NCBI RefSeq assembly: GCF_029193595.2
Contig: NZ_CP135052.1
Location: 372,001 to 436,000, forward strand
Direction of reading: 5' to 3'
Origin: Providencia hangzhouensis
Lineage (GTDB): Bacteria > Pseudomonadota > Gammaproteobacteria > Enterobacterales > Enterobacteriaceae
Length of the DNA: 64,000 bases
Below, one piece after another: positions 9,348 through 18,759 of the stretch. A model generated the notes under the pieces. The model saw only the letters and a list, made by a program, of their open reading frames with translations. It did not search any database and was not told the origin of the DNA. Position 1 is the stretch's first letter; each line of letters opens with the position of its first letter. A program made the position numbers and the translations under genes.

Positions 9348-10103
9348 TTAGCGAGCTAACCAGCCACCATCAACAGCAATGGTATAACCATTAATATAGT
9401 CACTTGCTTTGGAGGCTAAAAAGATGGCTGGCCCTGCTAAATCCTCAGGAGTTCCCCAACGGCCCGCAGGAATGCGCTCTAAGATAGCTGCGTTGCGATC
9501 CGCATCAGCGCGCAGTGCTGCCGTGTTGTCTGTTGCCATGTAACCTGGGGCAATCGCATTCACATTAATGTTGTATTGGGAAAGCTCAGTAGCGAGAGCA
9601 CGAGTGAGCCCCATGACGGCTGACTTACTTGCAGTGTAAGATGGAACCCGAATACCACCTTGGAATGAGAGCATTGAGGCAATATTAATAATTTTCCCAC
9701 CATTACCTTGCTTCACGAATTGGCGTGCAACACGTTGAGATAAAAAGAATAAGGTTTTTTGATTAATATTAATCACATCGTCCCAATCTTTTTCACTAAA
9801 CTCTAATAAGTCTTCACGGCGAATAATACCCGCATTATTGACAAGGATATCAATATGGCCCATGGCGGATACCGCATCATCAACCAAAGTTTGTAACCCG
9901 TCTTGTTCCATTAAATTCATAATAATGTAGTGAAACTTACGGCCTAAAGCTTCGACTTGAGCGCGTGTATCAGGAGCATCTTGGATGCCAACTCCAACAA
10001 TATCTGCGCCTGCTTGTGCTAAACCAATTGCCATTCCTTGACCTAAACCGGTATTACATCCAGTGACAATCGCAACTTTTCCTGTTAAATCAAATAAGTT
10101 CAT
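9348..10103 (-). CDS. kduD: 2-dehydro-3-deoxy-D-gluconate 5-dehydrogenase (KduD)
   Basis: A 251-residue short-chain dehydrogenase/reductase. It has the Rossmann TGCNTGLGQGMA motif near residue 17, NNAGII, and the catalytic Ser and Tyr-x-x-x-Lys (YTASK) followed by the C-terminal YINGYTIAVDGGWLAR of KduD proteins. It reduces 2,5-diketo-3-deoxygluconate to 2-keto-3-deoxygluconate with NADH. I chose the ATG at 10103 (MNLFDLTG) because GTGAGG lies six bases upstream and the protein then has the usual length; the longer frame starting at 10139 would add 12 unrelated residues. It lies between kduI and the uronyl hydrolase gene in the operon. Confidence 0.95.
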   Translation of the reverse strand: MNLFDLTGKVAIVTGCNTGLGQGMAIGLAQAGADIVGVGIQDAPDTRAQVEALGRKFHYIIMNLMEQDGLQTLVDDAVSAMGHIDILVNNAGIIRREDLLEFSEKDWDDVININQKTLFFLSQRVARQFVKQGNGGKIINIASMLSFQGGIRVPSYTASKSAVMGLTRALATELSQYNINVNAIAPGYMATDNTAALRADADRNAAILERIPAGRWGTPEDLAGPAIFLASKASDYINGYTIAVDGGWLAR

Positions 10104-10117
10104 CTGTACCTCACTTA

Positions 10118-10141
10118 CGATGTGACAGTACTGCCACATCG
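10118..10141. promoter_or_regulatory. Near-perfect palindrome between kduI and kduD
   Basis: The 24-base palindrome CGATGTG-ACAGTACTGC-CACATCG lies in the 68-base gap between kduI and kduD. In the mRNA it would form a strong hairpin just before the kduD ribosome site. A T-run follows it only on the plus strand, so it is not an obvious terminator for the operon. It may be an RNA-stability or processing element, or a stop for antisense transcription. Confidence 0.5.
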
Positions 10142-10171
10142 TTTTTTATTATGTTAAAAAAGATAAAAGGG

Positions 10172-11002
10172 TTATTTCAGATCTTTCATGGCGACATGAT
10201 CCATATCGTGGAACACCTGATTTTCGCCAACCATTCCCCAAATAAATGTATAAGCAGCAGTTCCCACGCCTGAGTGAATAGACCAACTTGGGCTAATGAC
10301 GGCTTGTTCATTACGAACAACAATGTGGCGTGTTTCCGAAGGCTCACCCATATAATGGAAAACAACGTTGTCTTCTTTCATATTGAAATACAGATACACT
10401 TCCATGCGACGTTCATGGGTATGGCATGGCATGGTATTCCATAAGCTACCGGGCTCGAGTACTGTCATGCCCATTGATAATTGGCAGGTTGGTAAAATAG
10501 ATGGGTGTAAGAATTTATAGATGGTACGAACGTTACAATTCTCTACATTACCTAATTTTTCTGGTGAAGCTTGTTCGATAGTAATTTTGCGTGTTGGGTA
10601 GGTATGGTGTGCAGGTGCACAGTTCATATAAAAACGTGCAGGGGTAGTCGTATCAGTACTGATAAACTCGACAGATTTGGCTCCCATACCAATATAAATA
10701 GCTTCTTTTGGTGCGATATCATAGGATTGGCCATCAACGATAACTTGACCTGCGCCCCCAATATTAATTGCACCCAGCTCACGACGCTCAAGAAAGAACT
10801 CAACGCCTAATGCTTTTCCTGCCATTAGAGCGAGTGGCTTTTGTGTTGGAACAATGCCACCCACAATAATGCGGTCGATATGGCTATAAGTGAGATTCAT
10901 TTCCCCTTCACGGAACAAGTTCTCGATCAGGAACTGTTTGCGTAAGCCTTCAGTATCAAGTGTTTTTGCATGCTCACTGTGAATTGGTTGACGAATTTCC
11001 AT
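10172..11002 (-). CDS. kduI: 5-dehydro-4-deoxy-D-glucuronate isomerase (KduI)
   Basis: A 276-residue cupin-fold isomerase, essentially the length of E. coli KduI (278). It begins [25 protein letters not shown], has the conserved [11 protein letters not shown], and has a zinc-binding cluster in [16 protein letters not shown]. It isomerises the open 5-keto-4-deoxyuronate released by the unsaturated uronyl hydrolase to 2,5-diketo-3-deoxygluconate, the substrate of KduD downstream. The ATG at 11002 is preceded by GAGGT at good spacing; the open frame continues 26 codons further but this part is not family-like and overlaps nagA. Fifth-from-last step logic and gene order both place it in the uronate branch. 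Confidence 0.95.
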   Translation of the reverse strand: MEIRQPIHSEHAKTLDTEGLRKQFLIENLFREGEMNLTYSHIDRIIVGGIVPTQKPLALMAGKALGVEFFLERRELGAINIGGAGQVIVDGQSYDIAPKEAIYIGMGAKSVEFISTDTTTPARFYMNCAPAHHTYPTRKITIEQASPEKLGNVENCNVRTIYKFLHPSILPTCQLSMGMTVLEPGSLWNTMPCHTHERRMEVYLYFNMKEDNVVFHYMGEPSETRHIVVRNEQAVISPSWSIHSGVGTAAYTFIWGMVGENQVFHDMDHVAMKDLK

Positions 11003-11039
11003 TATAAATACCTCATGATTTACTGATAGGTAACCGACT

Positions 11040-12212
11040 TTAATGGTCGGTATCCCCGAATACAGAGTGAACGTGTTCACCTCTGATGAATGTGTCTGTT
11101 AGATAAAAATTGTTATCAACAACGGCAAAATTAGCTTGAGCCCCAACTCGGATGTAACCAAATTGGTCATCGATTCCAAGGTATTGAGCGGGAACCGAAG
11201 TAGCCATTTGTACGGCTTCCCATTCAGGAACATGCGCGAGTTGCACCATGTTGCGCAATGCGTTATCAAGGCTACATGTACTACCCGCAAGAGAGCCATC
11301 AGCTGTGCGAGCTTGCCCTTGAGTGACCTTCACCGTCTGTGCCCCAAGGGCATAATCACCATCCGGTAGCCCACCAGCTCGCATACAATCCGTAATTAAA
11401 GCGAGCTGCTGATAACCTTTCATTCGATAAGCTAGCTGCATCATGACAGGGTGAACATGAATGCCATCGGCAATCAGCTCTGCAAGGACATCGTGGTACA
11501 ACACTGCGCCACAGCAACCGGGCTCTCTATGATGTAAACCCGTCATGCCGTTATAAAGATGCACGCCACAATCTGCACCATGTGAAAATGCGAGACTGGT
11601 TTGTATGAAATCAGCGGCAGTATGTGCAACACTGGTCTTAATATTGTGTTGTACTAACCAATCAATAGCCTCAATGGCACCTTCTGCTTCAGGTGCAACA
11701 GCAACTCGCAAAAGTGTGTGATTAGCACATTGCACAAGGTCTTCCAATTCATGAATGGTCGGCGATTTTAAGTACTTAACAGGATGTGAGCCTCGATGAC
11801 GTTCAGTGAAGTAAGGGCCTTCTAAAAAACTGCCGACTAACTGGGCTCCTGATGTTTGCGGCTTGGCGATAAAGTCACTCACTTGGGTGAGTGCGCGTTT
11901 GATATCATCCATTGGTGCGGTGACGGTGGTTCCCACCCAAGCCACAACACCAGTTTTGACTAATGCATCAGCGATGGTTTGCAACCCTTGTTGGCTTGCA
12001 TCCATGACGTCTGCGCCAGCACGACCATGAATATGGATATCAACAAACCCCGGTAGTAAGGAGCGCCCTTCAAGACGGATGACTGGGCAGTGTTCGGGGG
12101 CGGTATCCGTAATTTCCTGTATAACACCGTTGCACACTCGAACATACTGCTGATAGCGAATTCCCTCAGGTGTAAAGGTACGATCCGCTAAAATGGCATA
12201 TTGCTGTTTCAT
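11040..12212 (-). CDS. agaA: N-acetylgalactosamine-/N-acetylglucosamine-6-phosphate deacetylase
   Basis: A 390-residue metallo-amidohydrolase of the NagA/AgaA family. Metal and substrate motifs are visible: [14 protein letters not shown] (HxH pair) near residue 58, SFLEGPYF with the metal-binding Glu, [25 protein letters not shown] and [10 protein letters not shown], which carries the catalytic Asp. It removes the acetyl group from the 6-phosphorylated amino sugar in the cytoplasm. Its start overlaps the stop of the PTS IIA gene by four bases (ATGA). Because AgaS, KbaZ and a galactosamine-type PTS are in the same operon, GalNAc-6-phosphate is the likely substrate. The Cys in ITDCMRA, where Ala is more usual, is a minor variation. 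Assignment to AgaA rather than NagA rests on context. Confidence 0.88.
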   Translation of the reverse strand: MKQQYAILADRTFTPEGIRYQQYVRVCNGVIQEITDTAPEHCPVIRLEGRSLLPGFVDIHIHGRAGADVMDASQQGLQTIADALVKTGVVAWVGTTVTAPMDDIKRALTQVSDFIAKPQTSGAQLVGSFLEGPYFTERHRGSHPVKYLKSPTIHELEDLVQCANHTLLRVAVAPEAEGAIEAIDWLVQHNIKTSVAHTAADFIQTSLAFSHGADCGVHLYNGMTGLHHREPGCCGAVLYHDVLAELIADGIHVHPVMMQLAYRMKGYQQLALITDCMRAGGLPDGDYALGAQTVKVTQGQARTADGSLAGSTCSLDNALRNMVQLAHVPEWEAVQMATSVPAQYLGIDDQFGYIRVGAQANFAVVDNNFYLTDTFIRGEHVHSVFGDTDH

Positions 12213-12640
12213 AGGCCATCTTCTTCACATTCAGGCTCTGACATCATAGCCAGTTTTTGACGTAGATCTTGAATACTACTCGTGCCAATATCGTGTAAGA
12301 TAGAAAGAAGTTCTTTTGCATCAACCCCTTCACGTTCCAATGCCGCATTGACAATCATCGGCAGATTAACGCCAGCTAAAACTTCAACGGATTTATCTTC
12401 CATCATAATTGCCATAGCGCGGTTACAAGGGGTTCCACCAGGAAGGTCGGTGAGAAAAAGTATTTGTTCACAATTCATGGCACTCATTGCTGCTCGCATT
12501 TGTTGTTCCAATTCGTCGGGAGAAAGGGTTTCAACAAAATCAATAAACACCATATTTTCCTGTTCACCTGCGATGGCTTTGACAGCGGAAGCCATACCGC
12601 TTGCAAAATTAATGTGCCCAGAAACAATCAAACCAATCAT
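12209..12640 (-). CDS. agaF: PTS mannose-family enzyme IIA component (AgaF-like)
   Basis: A 143-residue soluble IIA domain of the mannose/fructose/sorbose PTS family. The phosphorylated histidine is H9 in LIVSGHINFASGM. The family segments LFLTDLPGGTPCNRA and VLAGVNLPMIVNAAL follow. It accepts phosphate from HPr and passes it to the IIB protein encoded three genes upstream. It sits 62 bases after the IID gene and overlaps the next gene by four bases. The mannose family uses a separate IID protein, and all four parts are present in this operon, so the transporter is complete. Confidence 0.92.
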   Translation of the reverse strand: MIGLIVSGHINFASGMASAVKAIAGEQENMVFIDFVETLSPDELEQQMRAAMSAMNCEQILFLTDLPGGTPCNRAMAIMMEDKSVEVLAGVNLPMIVNAALEREGVDAKELLSILHDIGTSSIQDLRQKLAMMSEPECEEDGL

Positions 12641-12702
12641 TTACAACTCCTTGCTGGTGGGTAACTTAGCTACCCACCTAAAAACAATTTAATACGATCC
12701 TG

Positions 12703-13590
12703 TTACATCACACCAAGTACATGGCCAATAACACCGAAGGCCAAGACAGAGAAGATAAGCACCGGCGGTTTTGCCCAGAAACCTGTCCCTTTCACCATTT
12801 TGAACATCAAAAAGACAAGGCACAGAGGGAGTAAGTTAGGCATGATTTTGTCGAACAAGGCGGTTTGTAGTTCGACCACCTTGCCACCTACCTCAACAGC
12901 AGCGGTGGTTTGTACTTTTATGAAAGTGGCGGAAAGTGCCCCAATCACAAAAATCCCCATGATGTTGGCGGCTTTCGCTAATTTTTCTGTTGCGTCGCTC
13001 ATGTTAACCATCGCCGCAGTACCTGCGCGATATCCCATGAACATCAAGCCAAAATAGACAAAAAAGTGAACAATTTGGTATAAAAAGAAGAAAACAAATG
13101 GGCCGGCAATTGAGCCTTCCATTGCGATAGATGCACCTAATGCTAAAGTCAGTGGCATCAATGTCATATGGTCGATAGCATCGCCAATTCCACCTGTTGG
13201 CCCCATACCTGCCACTTTCATTACGTTGACAGTAGAAGGCTTCTCTTTGTTCTCTTCCATGGCAACGGCAGTACCAAGTAAGAAAGTAAATAATTTTGGA
13301 CTCGCATTGAAAAACTGTAAGTGATTTTTCAGTGCAGTTGCATAATCGCGTTTGTTATTACCATGAATTTTGCGTAGGGCTGGGATGATGGAGAATGCAA
13401 AGCCTCCCCCCTGCATACGTTCAAAGTTAAAGTTACCTTCCATAAATAGCCCGCGAAATGCACAACGCCATAGATCGCCTTTCGTGATGACTTTGCGGAC
13501 AGTGGTATCTTGGTACTCATCAATGCCATCAACGTAGGATTCCACTGGTAAGTTTTTGGTTTCTACTGCTGTTTTGTTATCAGATACCAT
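12703..13590 (-). CDS. agaE: PTS mannose-family enzyme IID component (AgaE-like)
   Basis: A 295-residue IID membrane protein. It has the family start region KGDLWRCAFRGLFMEGNFNFERMQGGGFAFSIIPALRKI, the conserved GPTGGIGDAIDHMTLMPLTLALGASIAMEGS and a C-terminal membrane segment. Together with IIC it forms the sugar channel of mannose-type transporters. The start used here is the ATG at 13590, which has AGGA eight bases upstream; it overlaps the end of the IIC gene by 11 bases, suggesting coupled translation. An upstream in-frame ATG at 13605 lacks a ribosome site. The sugar is inferred from the surrounding genes to be a galactosamine-containing saccharide. Confidence 0.92.
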   Translation of the reverse strand: MVSDNKTAVETKNLPVESYVDGIDEYQDTTVRKVITKGDLWRCAFRGLFMEGNFNFERMQGGGFAFSIIPALRKIHGNNKRDYATALKNHLQFFNASPKLFTFLLGTAVAMEENKEKPSTVNVMKVAGMGPTGGIGDAIDHMTLMPLTLALGASIAMEGSIAGPFVFFFLYQIVHFFVYFGLMFMGYRAGTAAMVNMSDATEKLAKAANIMGIFVIGALSATFIKVQTTAAVEVGGKVVELQTALFDKIMPNLLPLCLVFLMFKMVKGTGFWAKPPVLIFSVLAFGVIGHVLGVM

Positions 13591-14350
13591 CTTCAAAATC
13601 CTCATTTTGTTGTGAGTTATTCTTGTTGTTGTTACCGCTGAAGAAGTAATACAGGGCTGCCGCAGATGCGCCGAGTATTGCTACTGCCATAATTGGCAGT
13701 TTGAGATAAGTGGTCATAACGAAACCAACAAAGAACACACCAGCCACTTCTTTTGACCACATGATTTTCAACAACATCGCGAAGCCAATTGCTGGAACCA
13801 TTTTGGCGCCAATACCTAAGCCTTCGAGGAGTACTTTTGGTGTATTTTCATCAATCCACTGTGCCGCGTGTTCACCAAAGTAAACCGTTACAAAGGCGAC
13901 GATCGCGTAGAGTAAAGAACGAACGGTAATTGTGGCGATTAATAACCGGGAGATCCCCGCCGCATCGGCTTTTTCAGCGTAGCGATCAGCTTTACCCATG
14001 GTGAACGCGGTAATAGCAAAAAAGCCGATAATGATCATTTGCATGAGAACGGCAATTGGCATACCAATCCCCATCGCTACCGCTGGTGATTGATTAGTCA
14101 TAATGGCGAATGCAACGGCGGCGATAGTGCCTAAAGTAACATCAGGTGGCTGAGCCCCTGCATTTGGAACAAGCCCAAGCCAAGCTAATTCTAATGTTGC
14201 ACCCGCAATTAAACCGACTTGCATATCACCCATAATCAGGCCAACAACAGGCCCTGTGATCAGTGGGCGGTGGATATTGAGTGCAACGTCATACTTATCT
14301 ATACCGCAAAAGAAGGCCCATAAAGCCACGAGAGAAGCTTCATAAATCAT
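13580..14350 (-). CDS. agaW: PTS mannose-family enzyme IIC component (AgaW-like)
   Basis: A 256-residue membrane protein with the IIC pattern: N-terminal MIYEASLVALWAFFCGIDKYDVALNIHRPLITGPVVGLIMGDMQVGLIAGATLELAWLG, then several more hydrophobic segments. The tail is hydrophilic and Asn-rich (NNNKNNSQQNEDFEDG). It forms the sugar-translocating unit with IID. It is followed directly by the overlapping IID gene and preceded by IIB across 48 bases. The LELAWLG block, part of the Sor/Man/Aga subfamily, supports the amino-sugar assignment without proving it. Confidence 0.92.
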   Translation of the reverse strand: MIYEASLVALWAFFCGIDKYDVALNIHRPLITGPVVGLIMGDMQVGLIAGATLELAWLGLVPNAGAQPPDVTLGTIAAVAFAIMTNQSPAVAMGIGMPIAVLMQMIIIGFFAITAFTMGKADRYAEKADAAGISRLLIATITVRSLLYAIVAFVTVYFGEHAAQWIDENTPKVLLEGLGIGAKMVPAIGFAMLLKIMWSKEVAGVFFVGFVMTTYLKLPIMAVAILGASAAALYYFFSGNNNKNNSQQNEDFEDGI

Positions 14351-14398
14351 AATAGTTTTCCTTAAACGCCTTAGTGTTAAGTTGTTATCTCAATCTGC

Positions 14399-14893
14399 TT
14401 ATGCTGTTGCGAGAGTAAGAACATTAACGGGGGTTTGGTCTGGAGTATTTTGAATTGTGCAAGCTACTCCTTTGTCGACAAGCCGACGAAATGCTTCTAA
14501 GTCGCGCTCATCCACAGACACTGTTTTGGCAATTTGGCGCTTTCCTTCATGGAAATGCATATTGCCGACATTGCAGTGAGTGATAGGAACTCCACCTTCG
14601 ACAAGGCGAGCAACATCTGTTGGGTTATTGCAAAGAATAAAGATTTTTTGACGAGGAGACGCTTTGTGAATGACATCGATGGTTTTTTCGATAGAGAAAA
14701 ATCGGACGGCATATTCTCCACCTGCGGACGCTTTCATCCCTGCTTGCATAAAAGCAGAATTAGGGCCATCCGCAGCATCATCATTAGCGACAAGAATTAA
14801 ATTTGCTTCAGTGTGTTTACCCCAAGTGATTCGAATTTGCCCATGTAATAAACGCTCATCGATTCGGGTCCAGACAATATTTGGTGCGTGCAT
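14399..14893 (-). CDS. agaV: PTS mannose-family enzyme IIB component (AgaV-like)
   Basis: A 164-residue cytoplasmic IIB protein. The phosphorylated histidine is H17 in TRIDERLLHGQIRITWGK, the classical IIB motif of the mannose family. The downstream LILVANDDAADG, FILCNNPTDVARLVEGGVPI and VNVGNMHF-like segment are also typical. It takes phosphate from IIA and donates it to the sugar during transport, giving a 6-phosphorylated product. It lies 34 bases after agaS. The length and residues are normal. Confidence 0.93.
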   Translation of the reverse strand: MHAPNIVWTRIDERLLHGQIRITWGKHTEANLILVANDDAADGPNSAFMQAGMKASAGGEYAVRFFSIEKTIDVIHKASPRQKIFILCNNPTDVARLVEGGVPITHCNVGNMHFHEGKRQIAKTVSVDERDLEAFRRLVDKGVACTIQNTPDQTPVNVLTLATA

Positions 14894-14927
14894 ATAATTG
14901 CTCTCTTATTATTAGCTATATTTATCA

Positions 14928-16112
14928 TTAAGAAGGCATGAAGCCATCTTCTTGATATGAGAACGGGTAAATAGTGACACCTTGAACAACCCGATTAATT
15001 TCTCCAGTTGGAGATGGGTTATCTGGTGTATTCCCCAGTGCAATGGAACTATGGAATGCAAAGGCCTGCGCTAACATTAAATAAGGAAAAAATAGGGCTG
15101 AGTCTGAGCACTGCTCCATTTTTTTAATATAAACGAAACTTTCCTCTATTTGTGTGTCATCAGAAGAGGAGGTGACCGCGATCACTTTTGCTGAAGCATT
15201 ATCGTGAATTACCTCTCTTAATAAGTCAGTCTCATACTGTCTGGTGTATTTATCGTTTGACAGAAACAGCACGACTAACGTTTCTTTATTGACGATAGAT
15301 TTCGGTCCATGGCGAAACCCTAAAGGCGTGTCAAAGTTAGCAACGACCTTACCAGCCGTTAATTCCAACATTTTTAGGGCAGCTTCTTGTGCAAGGCCTT
15401 GTAAGCCACCACTACCTAAATAAATGACTCGTTTAAATTTACCTGCATAATCTTCACGGATACGGCGGTTAAATTGAGTGTAACTGTCGTGATAATCTTG
15501 GAAATAGGGTTTAATTTCATTCAAATAGAAGGATTCGGTTAAGAAAATACACAGCGCAGCCATCATCATGGATGAAAAGCTTGACGTCATTGCTAATGAA
15601 CGGTCATTTGATTCTTCTGGCATTAAAATGGCTAATGCATTGGTATTATTTTGGCAATAACGATATAGCTGCCCTTGCTCGTTGCAGGTTAAAACTAAGT
15701 GGTAACACTGAGTTAGGCATTTTTCTGCCACATTAAGAGCAGCAACACTCTCGGGACTATTGCCAGAGCGAGCAAAAGAAATTAGTAACGTTGGTACGTT
15801 TTCCGCTAAATATTCTTTTGGGTCGGCGACTAGATCCGTGGTGGCAATGGCATCAATACGGCGTTTTAAATGGCCTGTTAGAACGGGGGCAAGGGCGCGG
15901 CCTGCGAAAGCCGATGTTCCAGCTCCCGTCATGATAATGCGTGCGTCTGGTGCCTGAAGCACTTTAGCTAAAAATGTATCAATTTCAGCACGTTGTTCTT
16001 GTATTAGCTGGTTTGTTTTTTCCCAGCATTCAGGTTGTTGCTCAATTTCTTTTGCTGTCCAGAATGCGTTTAGCTTTTCGAGTTCAGGTGTTTGATAGCT
16101 TAAATATTCCAT
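14928..16112 (-). CDS. agaS: Galactosamine-6-phosphate deaminase/isomerase, SIS-domain AgaS family
   Basis: A 394-residue protein with two sugar-isomerase (SIS) domains, slightly longer than E. coli AgaS (384). The first SIS domain shows IIMTGAGTSAFAGRALAPVL and LLISFARSGNSPESVAAL; the second shows VIYLGSGGLQGLAQEAALKMLELTAGKV followed by GFRHGPKSIV, all hallmark AgaS blocks. AgaS converts galactosamine-6-phosphate to tagatose-6-phosphate with release of ammonia. It lies between kbaZ (eight bases) and the PTS genes. Tagatose-6-phosphate must still be phosphorylated at C1 by a kinase not found in this window, probably PfkA elsewhere, before KbaYZ can cleave it. Confidence 0.93.
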   Translation of the reverse strand: MEYLSYQTPELEKLNAFWTAKEIEQQPECWEKTNQLIQEQRAEIDTFLAKVLQAPDARIIMTGAGTSAFAGRALAPVLTGHLKRRIDAIATTDLVADPKEYLAENVPTLLISFARSGNSPESVAALNVAEKCLTQCYHLVLTCNEQGQLYRYCQNNTNALAILMPEESNDRSLAMTSSFSSMMMAALCIFLTESFYLNEIKPYFQDYHDSYTQFNRRIREDYAGKFKRVIYLGSGGLQGLAQEAALKMLELTAGKVVANFDTPLGFRHGPKSIVNKETLVVLFLSNDKYTRQYETDLLREVIHDNASAKVIAVTSSSDDTQIEESFVYIKKMEQCSDSALFFPYLMLAQAFAFHSSIALGNTPDNPSPTGEINRVVQGVTIYPFSYQEDGFMPS

Positions 16113-16120
16113 GTCAAACC

Positions 16121-17404
16121 TCAGTGACTAAATTTACATGCATCGGCATATACCGAAAGTACGTCGCGAATTTTTGCAAAAATAAAGGATTTCGCTGAGC
16201 CATCGATCATGCCTTCTCTTAATTGTTGGAATTGATGTGGCATGTATTGGCTTAAAAGTGGTAACGGGATCGGTTTTGAAGATAAGTTAGCCATCAGCGT
16301 TTCTATGGCTTGGTTAATTTCTTTATCAGGCCAGTAATAACGAATACGGTCACTAAAACTATAAACGCGTGCAAAAGCTTGCTGCTGGGCATCACCATGG
16401 TAGTATTTTTGCCAAAATTCGGGCTCACGGCACATCAACTGTTCCATTTTCTCTTTTAAGTGAGAACACTGTTCTGCTGGGAACATTTCATTCTCAATTT
16501 CACACAGAGAATAGAGGGCTTCTCGCATAGCAAATGTTAAAGCCGGGCCCACTTTTAAAATAGCAAAGTGGTCTTGAACGAGTTGCTTATAAGCATCTGG
16601 TGTTTGGTAATCGGTTGAGTGTGCTTCAAAAACAAGATGAGGGTAGTCATCAACAACTTTACTTAATGCTTGTGCTTTTTCGGGTTGATAATCAATAACA
16701 CCGGTATGGTCAAATTCCACGCCAGGTTGGACGACGAGGCCAATAACACGTGTCCAGCAGTCACCGACACCTGCTTTTTCGAACGCTTTCGCATGGCAGT
16801 CTAAGGTTTTTCTCGCAGCTTGTGGGTCTGTGACTTCAACACCTTCAAGCGCTTCAGTTGCTCCACCTGGTACGGGAACTTCCGTACCAATAACATAAAC
16901 GATATCGCTGTAGCCAAATTTTTCTTTGGCGGTTTTTTCTGCAATAACTGCGAGTCGGGCGGCACGTTGTGCAACGATTTCATCCGTGAGTGGAACAGGG
17001 TCATCTGCACAGGACATACTGCAATCAAGGTGGATTTTTTTGAACCCTGCGGCAACGTAATGTTCAATTAGGACATCGGCATTATCCATGGCATCAGCGG
17101 CATTAAGCCCTTGCCAACGGTTAGGACCTAAATGGTCACCACCAAGAATTAGCTTATTTAGAGGAAAATTGATTTTTTCTGCTTTCTCAACCACATAATT
17201 GAAAAAGTCAGCCGGAGTCATACCCGTATAGCCACCAAATTGGTCAACTTGATTGGATGTGGCTTCAATTAAAAGAAAGGAATCATTATCCAGCGCTTGG
17301 TGCAATGAAGCTTCAATAACAAATGGGTGGGCTGAGCAAACAGAATAAATGCCATTCTGTTTACCAAGTTTATTTTGCTGAACAATCTTTTCTAAAGGAT
17401 GCAT
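16121..17404 (-). CDS. kbaZ: Tagatose-1,6-bisphosphate aldolase accessory subunit KbaZ
   Basis: A 427-residue protein matching the GatZ/KbaZ family, which supports the stability and full activity of the catalytic KbaY subunit; E. coli KbaZ has 426 residues. Visible family blocks include [63 protein letters not shown] and [13 protein letters not shown]. The ATG at 17404 (MHPLEKIV) has GGAG nine bases upstream; an in-frame GTG eight codons earlier is weaker. The partner gene kbaY is not beside it but in the facing unit at 23272, so the two subunits are made from separate transcripts under what looks like one regulator. Confidence 0.94.
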   Translation of the reverse strand: MHPLEKIVQQNKLGKQNGIYSVCSAHPFVIEASLHQALDNDSFLLIEATSNQVDQFGGYTGMTPADFFNYVVEKAEKINFPLNKLILGGDHLGPNRWQGLNAADAMDNADVLIEHYVAAGFKKIHLDCSMSCADDPVPLTDEIVAQRAARLAVIAEKTAKEKFGYSDIVYVIGTEVPVPGGATEALEGVEVTDPQAARKTLDCHAKAFEKAGVGDCWTRVIGLVVQPGVEFDHTGVIDYQPEKAQALSKVVDDYPHLVFEAHSTDYQTPDAYKQLVQDHFAILKVGPALTFAMREALYSLCEIENEMFPAEQCSHLKEKMEQLMCREPEFWQKYYHGDAQQQAFARVYSFSDRIRYYWPDKEINQAIETLMANLSSKPIPLPLLSQYMPHQFQQLREGMIDGSAKSFIFAKIRDVLSVYADACKFSH

Positions 17405-17455
17405 TAATACTAACTCCACAATCAACACGGTTGTATTGTTAATGGAGTTAGCGAG

Positions 17456-18238
17456 TTATTGCTCTTTATCGACGATGATCACTTCAATTTTATGGTTTTT
17501 CAACTCTTGGACATATTCATCAGGGATCCCAGAGTCTGTCACCAAAACATCAATATCAGCGAATTCACGGATCATATGACAGCTGCGCTTACCAAATTTC
17601 GTAGAATCAGCAACCGCAATAACAGTTTCCGAGATTTCACACATTAACCGGTTAAGGCTAGCTTCCTGTTCATTGTGTGTCGTGATACCAACGCGTAAAT
17701 CGAACCCATCAACCCCAAGAAAAACCTTGTCAAAACGATAATTTCTGAGGCTATTTTCTGCTTGTGAGCCAGAAAACGATAAAGCATTTTTGCGCAATGC
17801 GCCGCCAGTCATTAGTACATCAACGCCAGCGGCTGTTGCTAACTCCATTGCGACATCTAAACCGTTAGTCATGACAACGACGCTATCCCGCGACTTTAAG
17901 TGTGTCGCAATTTCTCGTGTCGTTGTCCCCGAGTCTAAAATGATCGTATCGCCATCATTAATGAGCGCGGCGGCTGCTTTCCCTATTAATGTTTTTGTGC
18001 CCGCATTCTGCCCACGTTTTTCATGGATGCTAAGTTCAGCAATAAACCCAGTATTTGGAATTGCTGCCCCATGGGAGCGGACCACATAACCATTCTTTTC
18101 AAGAAAGCTTAAATCGCTACGGATGGTGACACTTGAAACTTTAAATATTTCGGCTAAATCTTCGACTCGTGCTTTACCTTGTTGGTTAATCATGTCGAGG
18201 ATTTCCATGCGCCGTTCAACTGCCGCTTTCACTTTCAT
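17456..18238 (-). CDS. agaR: DeoR-family transcriptional repressor AgaR
   Basis: A 260-residue DeoR-family regulator. The N-terminal winged helix-turn-helix is at about residues 8-60 (RRMEILDMINQQGKARVEDLAEIFKVSSVTIRSDLSFLEKNG). The C-terminal sugar-phosphate-binding domain has LDSGTTTREIA, VMTNGLDVAMELA, LMTGGALR and the AVADSTKFGKRS block. AgaR represses amino-sugar genes until an amino-sugar phosphate is bound. It is the first gene of the minus-strand operon, 51 bases before kbaZ, so it is autoregulated. Possible operators lie in the 18239-18759 divergent region and before kbaY and the Tat-sulfatase gene. Confidence 0.93.
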   Translation of the reverse strand: MKVKAAVERRMEILDMINQQGKARVEDLAEIFKVSSVTIRSDLSFLEKNGYVVRSHGAAIPNTGFIAELSIHEKRGQNAGTKTLIGKAAAALINDGDTIILDSGTTTREIATHLKSRDSVVVMTNGLDVAMELATAAGVDVLMTGGALRKNALSFSGSQAENSLRNYRFDKVFLGVDGFDLRVGITTHNEQEASLNRLMCEISETVIAVADSTKFGKRSCHMIREFADIDVLVTDSGIPDEYVQELKNHKIEVIIVDKEQ

Positions 18239-18759
18239 CTCCTTACGAAACCAAATGATCTTCTTTCATTTGATTTCGAATTAAGTTTACTACGCTAAAA
18301 AATACCGACAACGAAAAAAAACAAAACTTTTGATCTCTTTCACAAAGTTTCGATTCGTGTGTTGTTTGCTTACGGATATTTTCAAATTTTAAATATCATA
18401 TCTTCGAATAAGAAAGTATCCAATCAATAAAGTAGCAATAATTGTACTTTTACTAAGCAACCCCTGTGTTTTGCATAAATATTAGCAATATTTGCAAAAA
18501 ATTCGCTAAATATAAGCTCAAAAATTGGCATAAAGTGCGATGGTGGTAATTGAAGTTCGAAAGGAATAGAAGTTTCTTTAAAGCAAAAACAAAAGTTACT
18601 GGGCTACTGTGTGTTATTTATATGCTTTTCAACGTTTCTGACTCAAATTAAACGCTTTCAAATTCTTTCATTTTTTGATTTTGTGATTTCAATCTCTTTT
18701 GATTTTTCGTGTTTTGCGTAATGCTATAAAAATAACCTGACTGTTTCGGATTAATTTAA
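18239..18759. promoter_or_regulatory. Divergent promoter region of the aga operon and anSME-sulfatase unit, with AgaR-like operators
   Basis: A 521-base AT-rich control region. Pyrimidine-rich repeats like the E. coli AgaR pattern are visible: CTTTCATTTGATTTCGAA at 18263-18280, CTTTTGATCTCTTTCAC at about 18328-18344, and CTTTCATTTTTTGATTTTG at 18665-18683, extending to GATTTC. The first pair lies near the agaR start and the last near the anSME start, so one regulator could govern both directions. TATAAAAAT at 18724-18732 may be the -10 of the rightward unit. No gene is seen inside. Confidence 0.55.
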
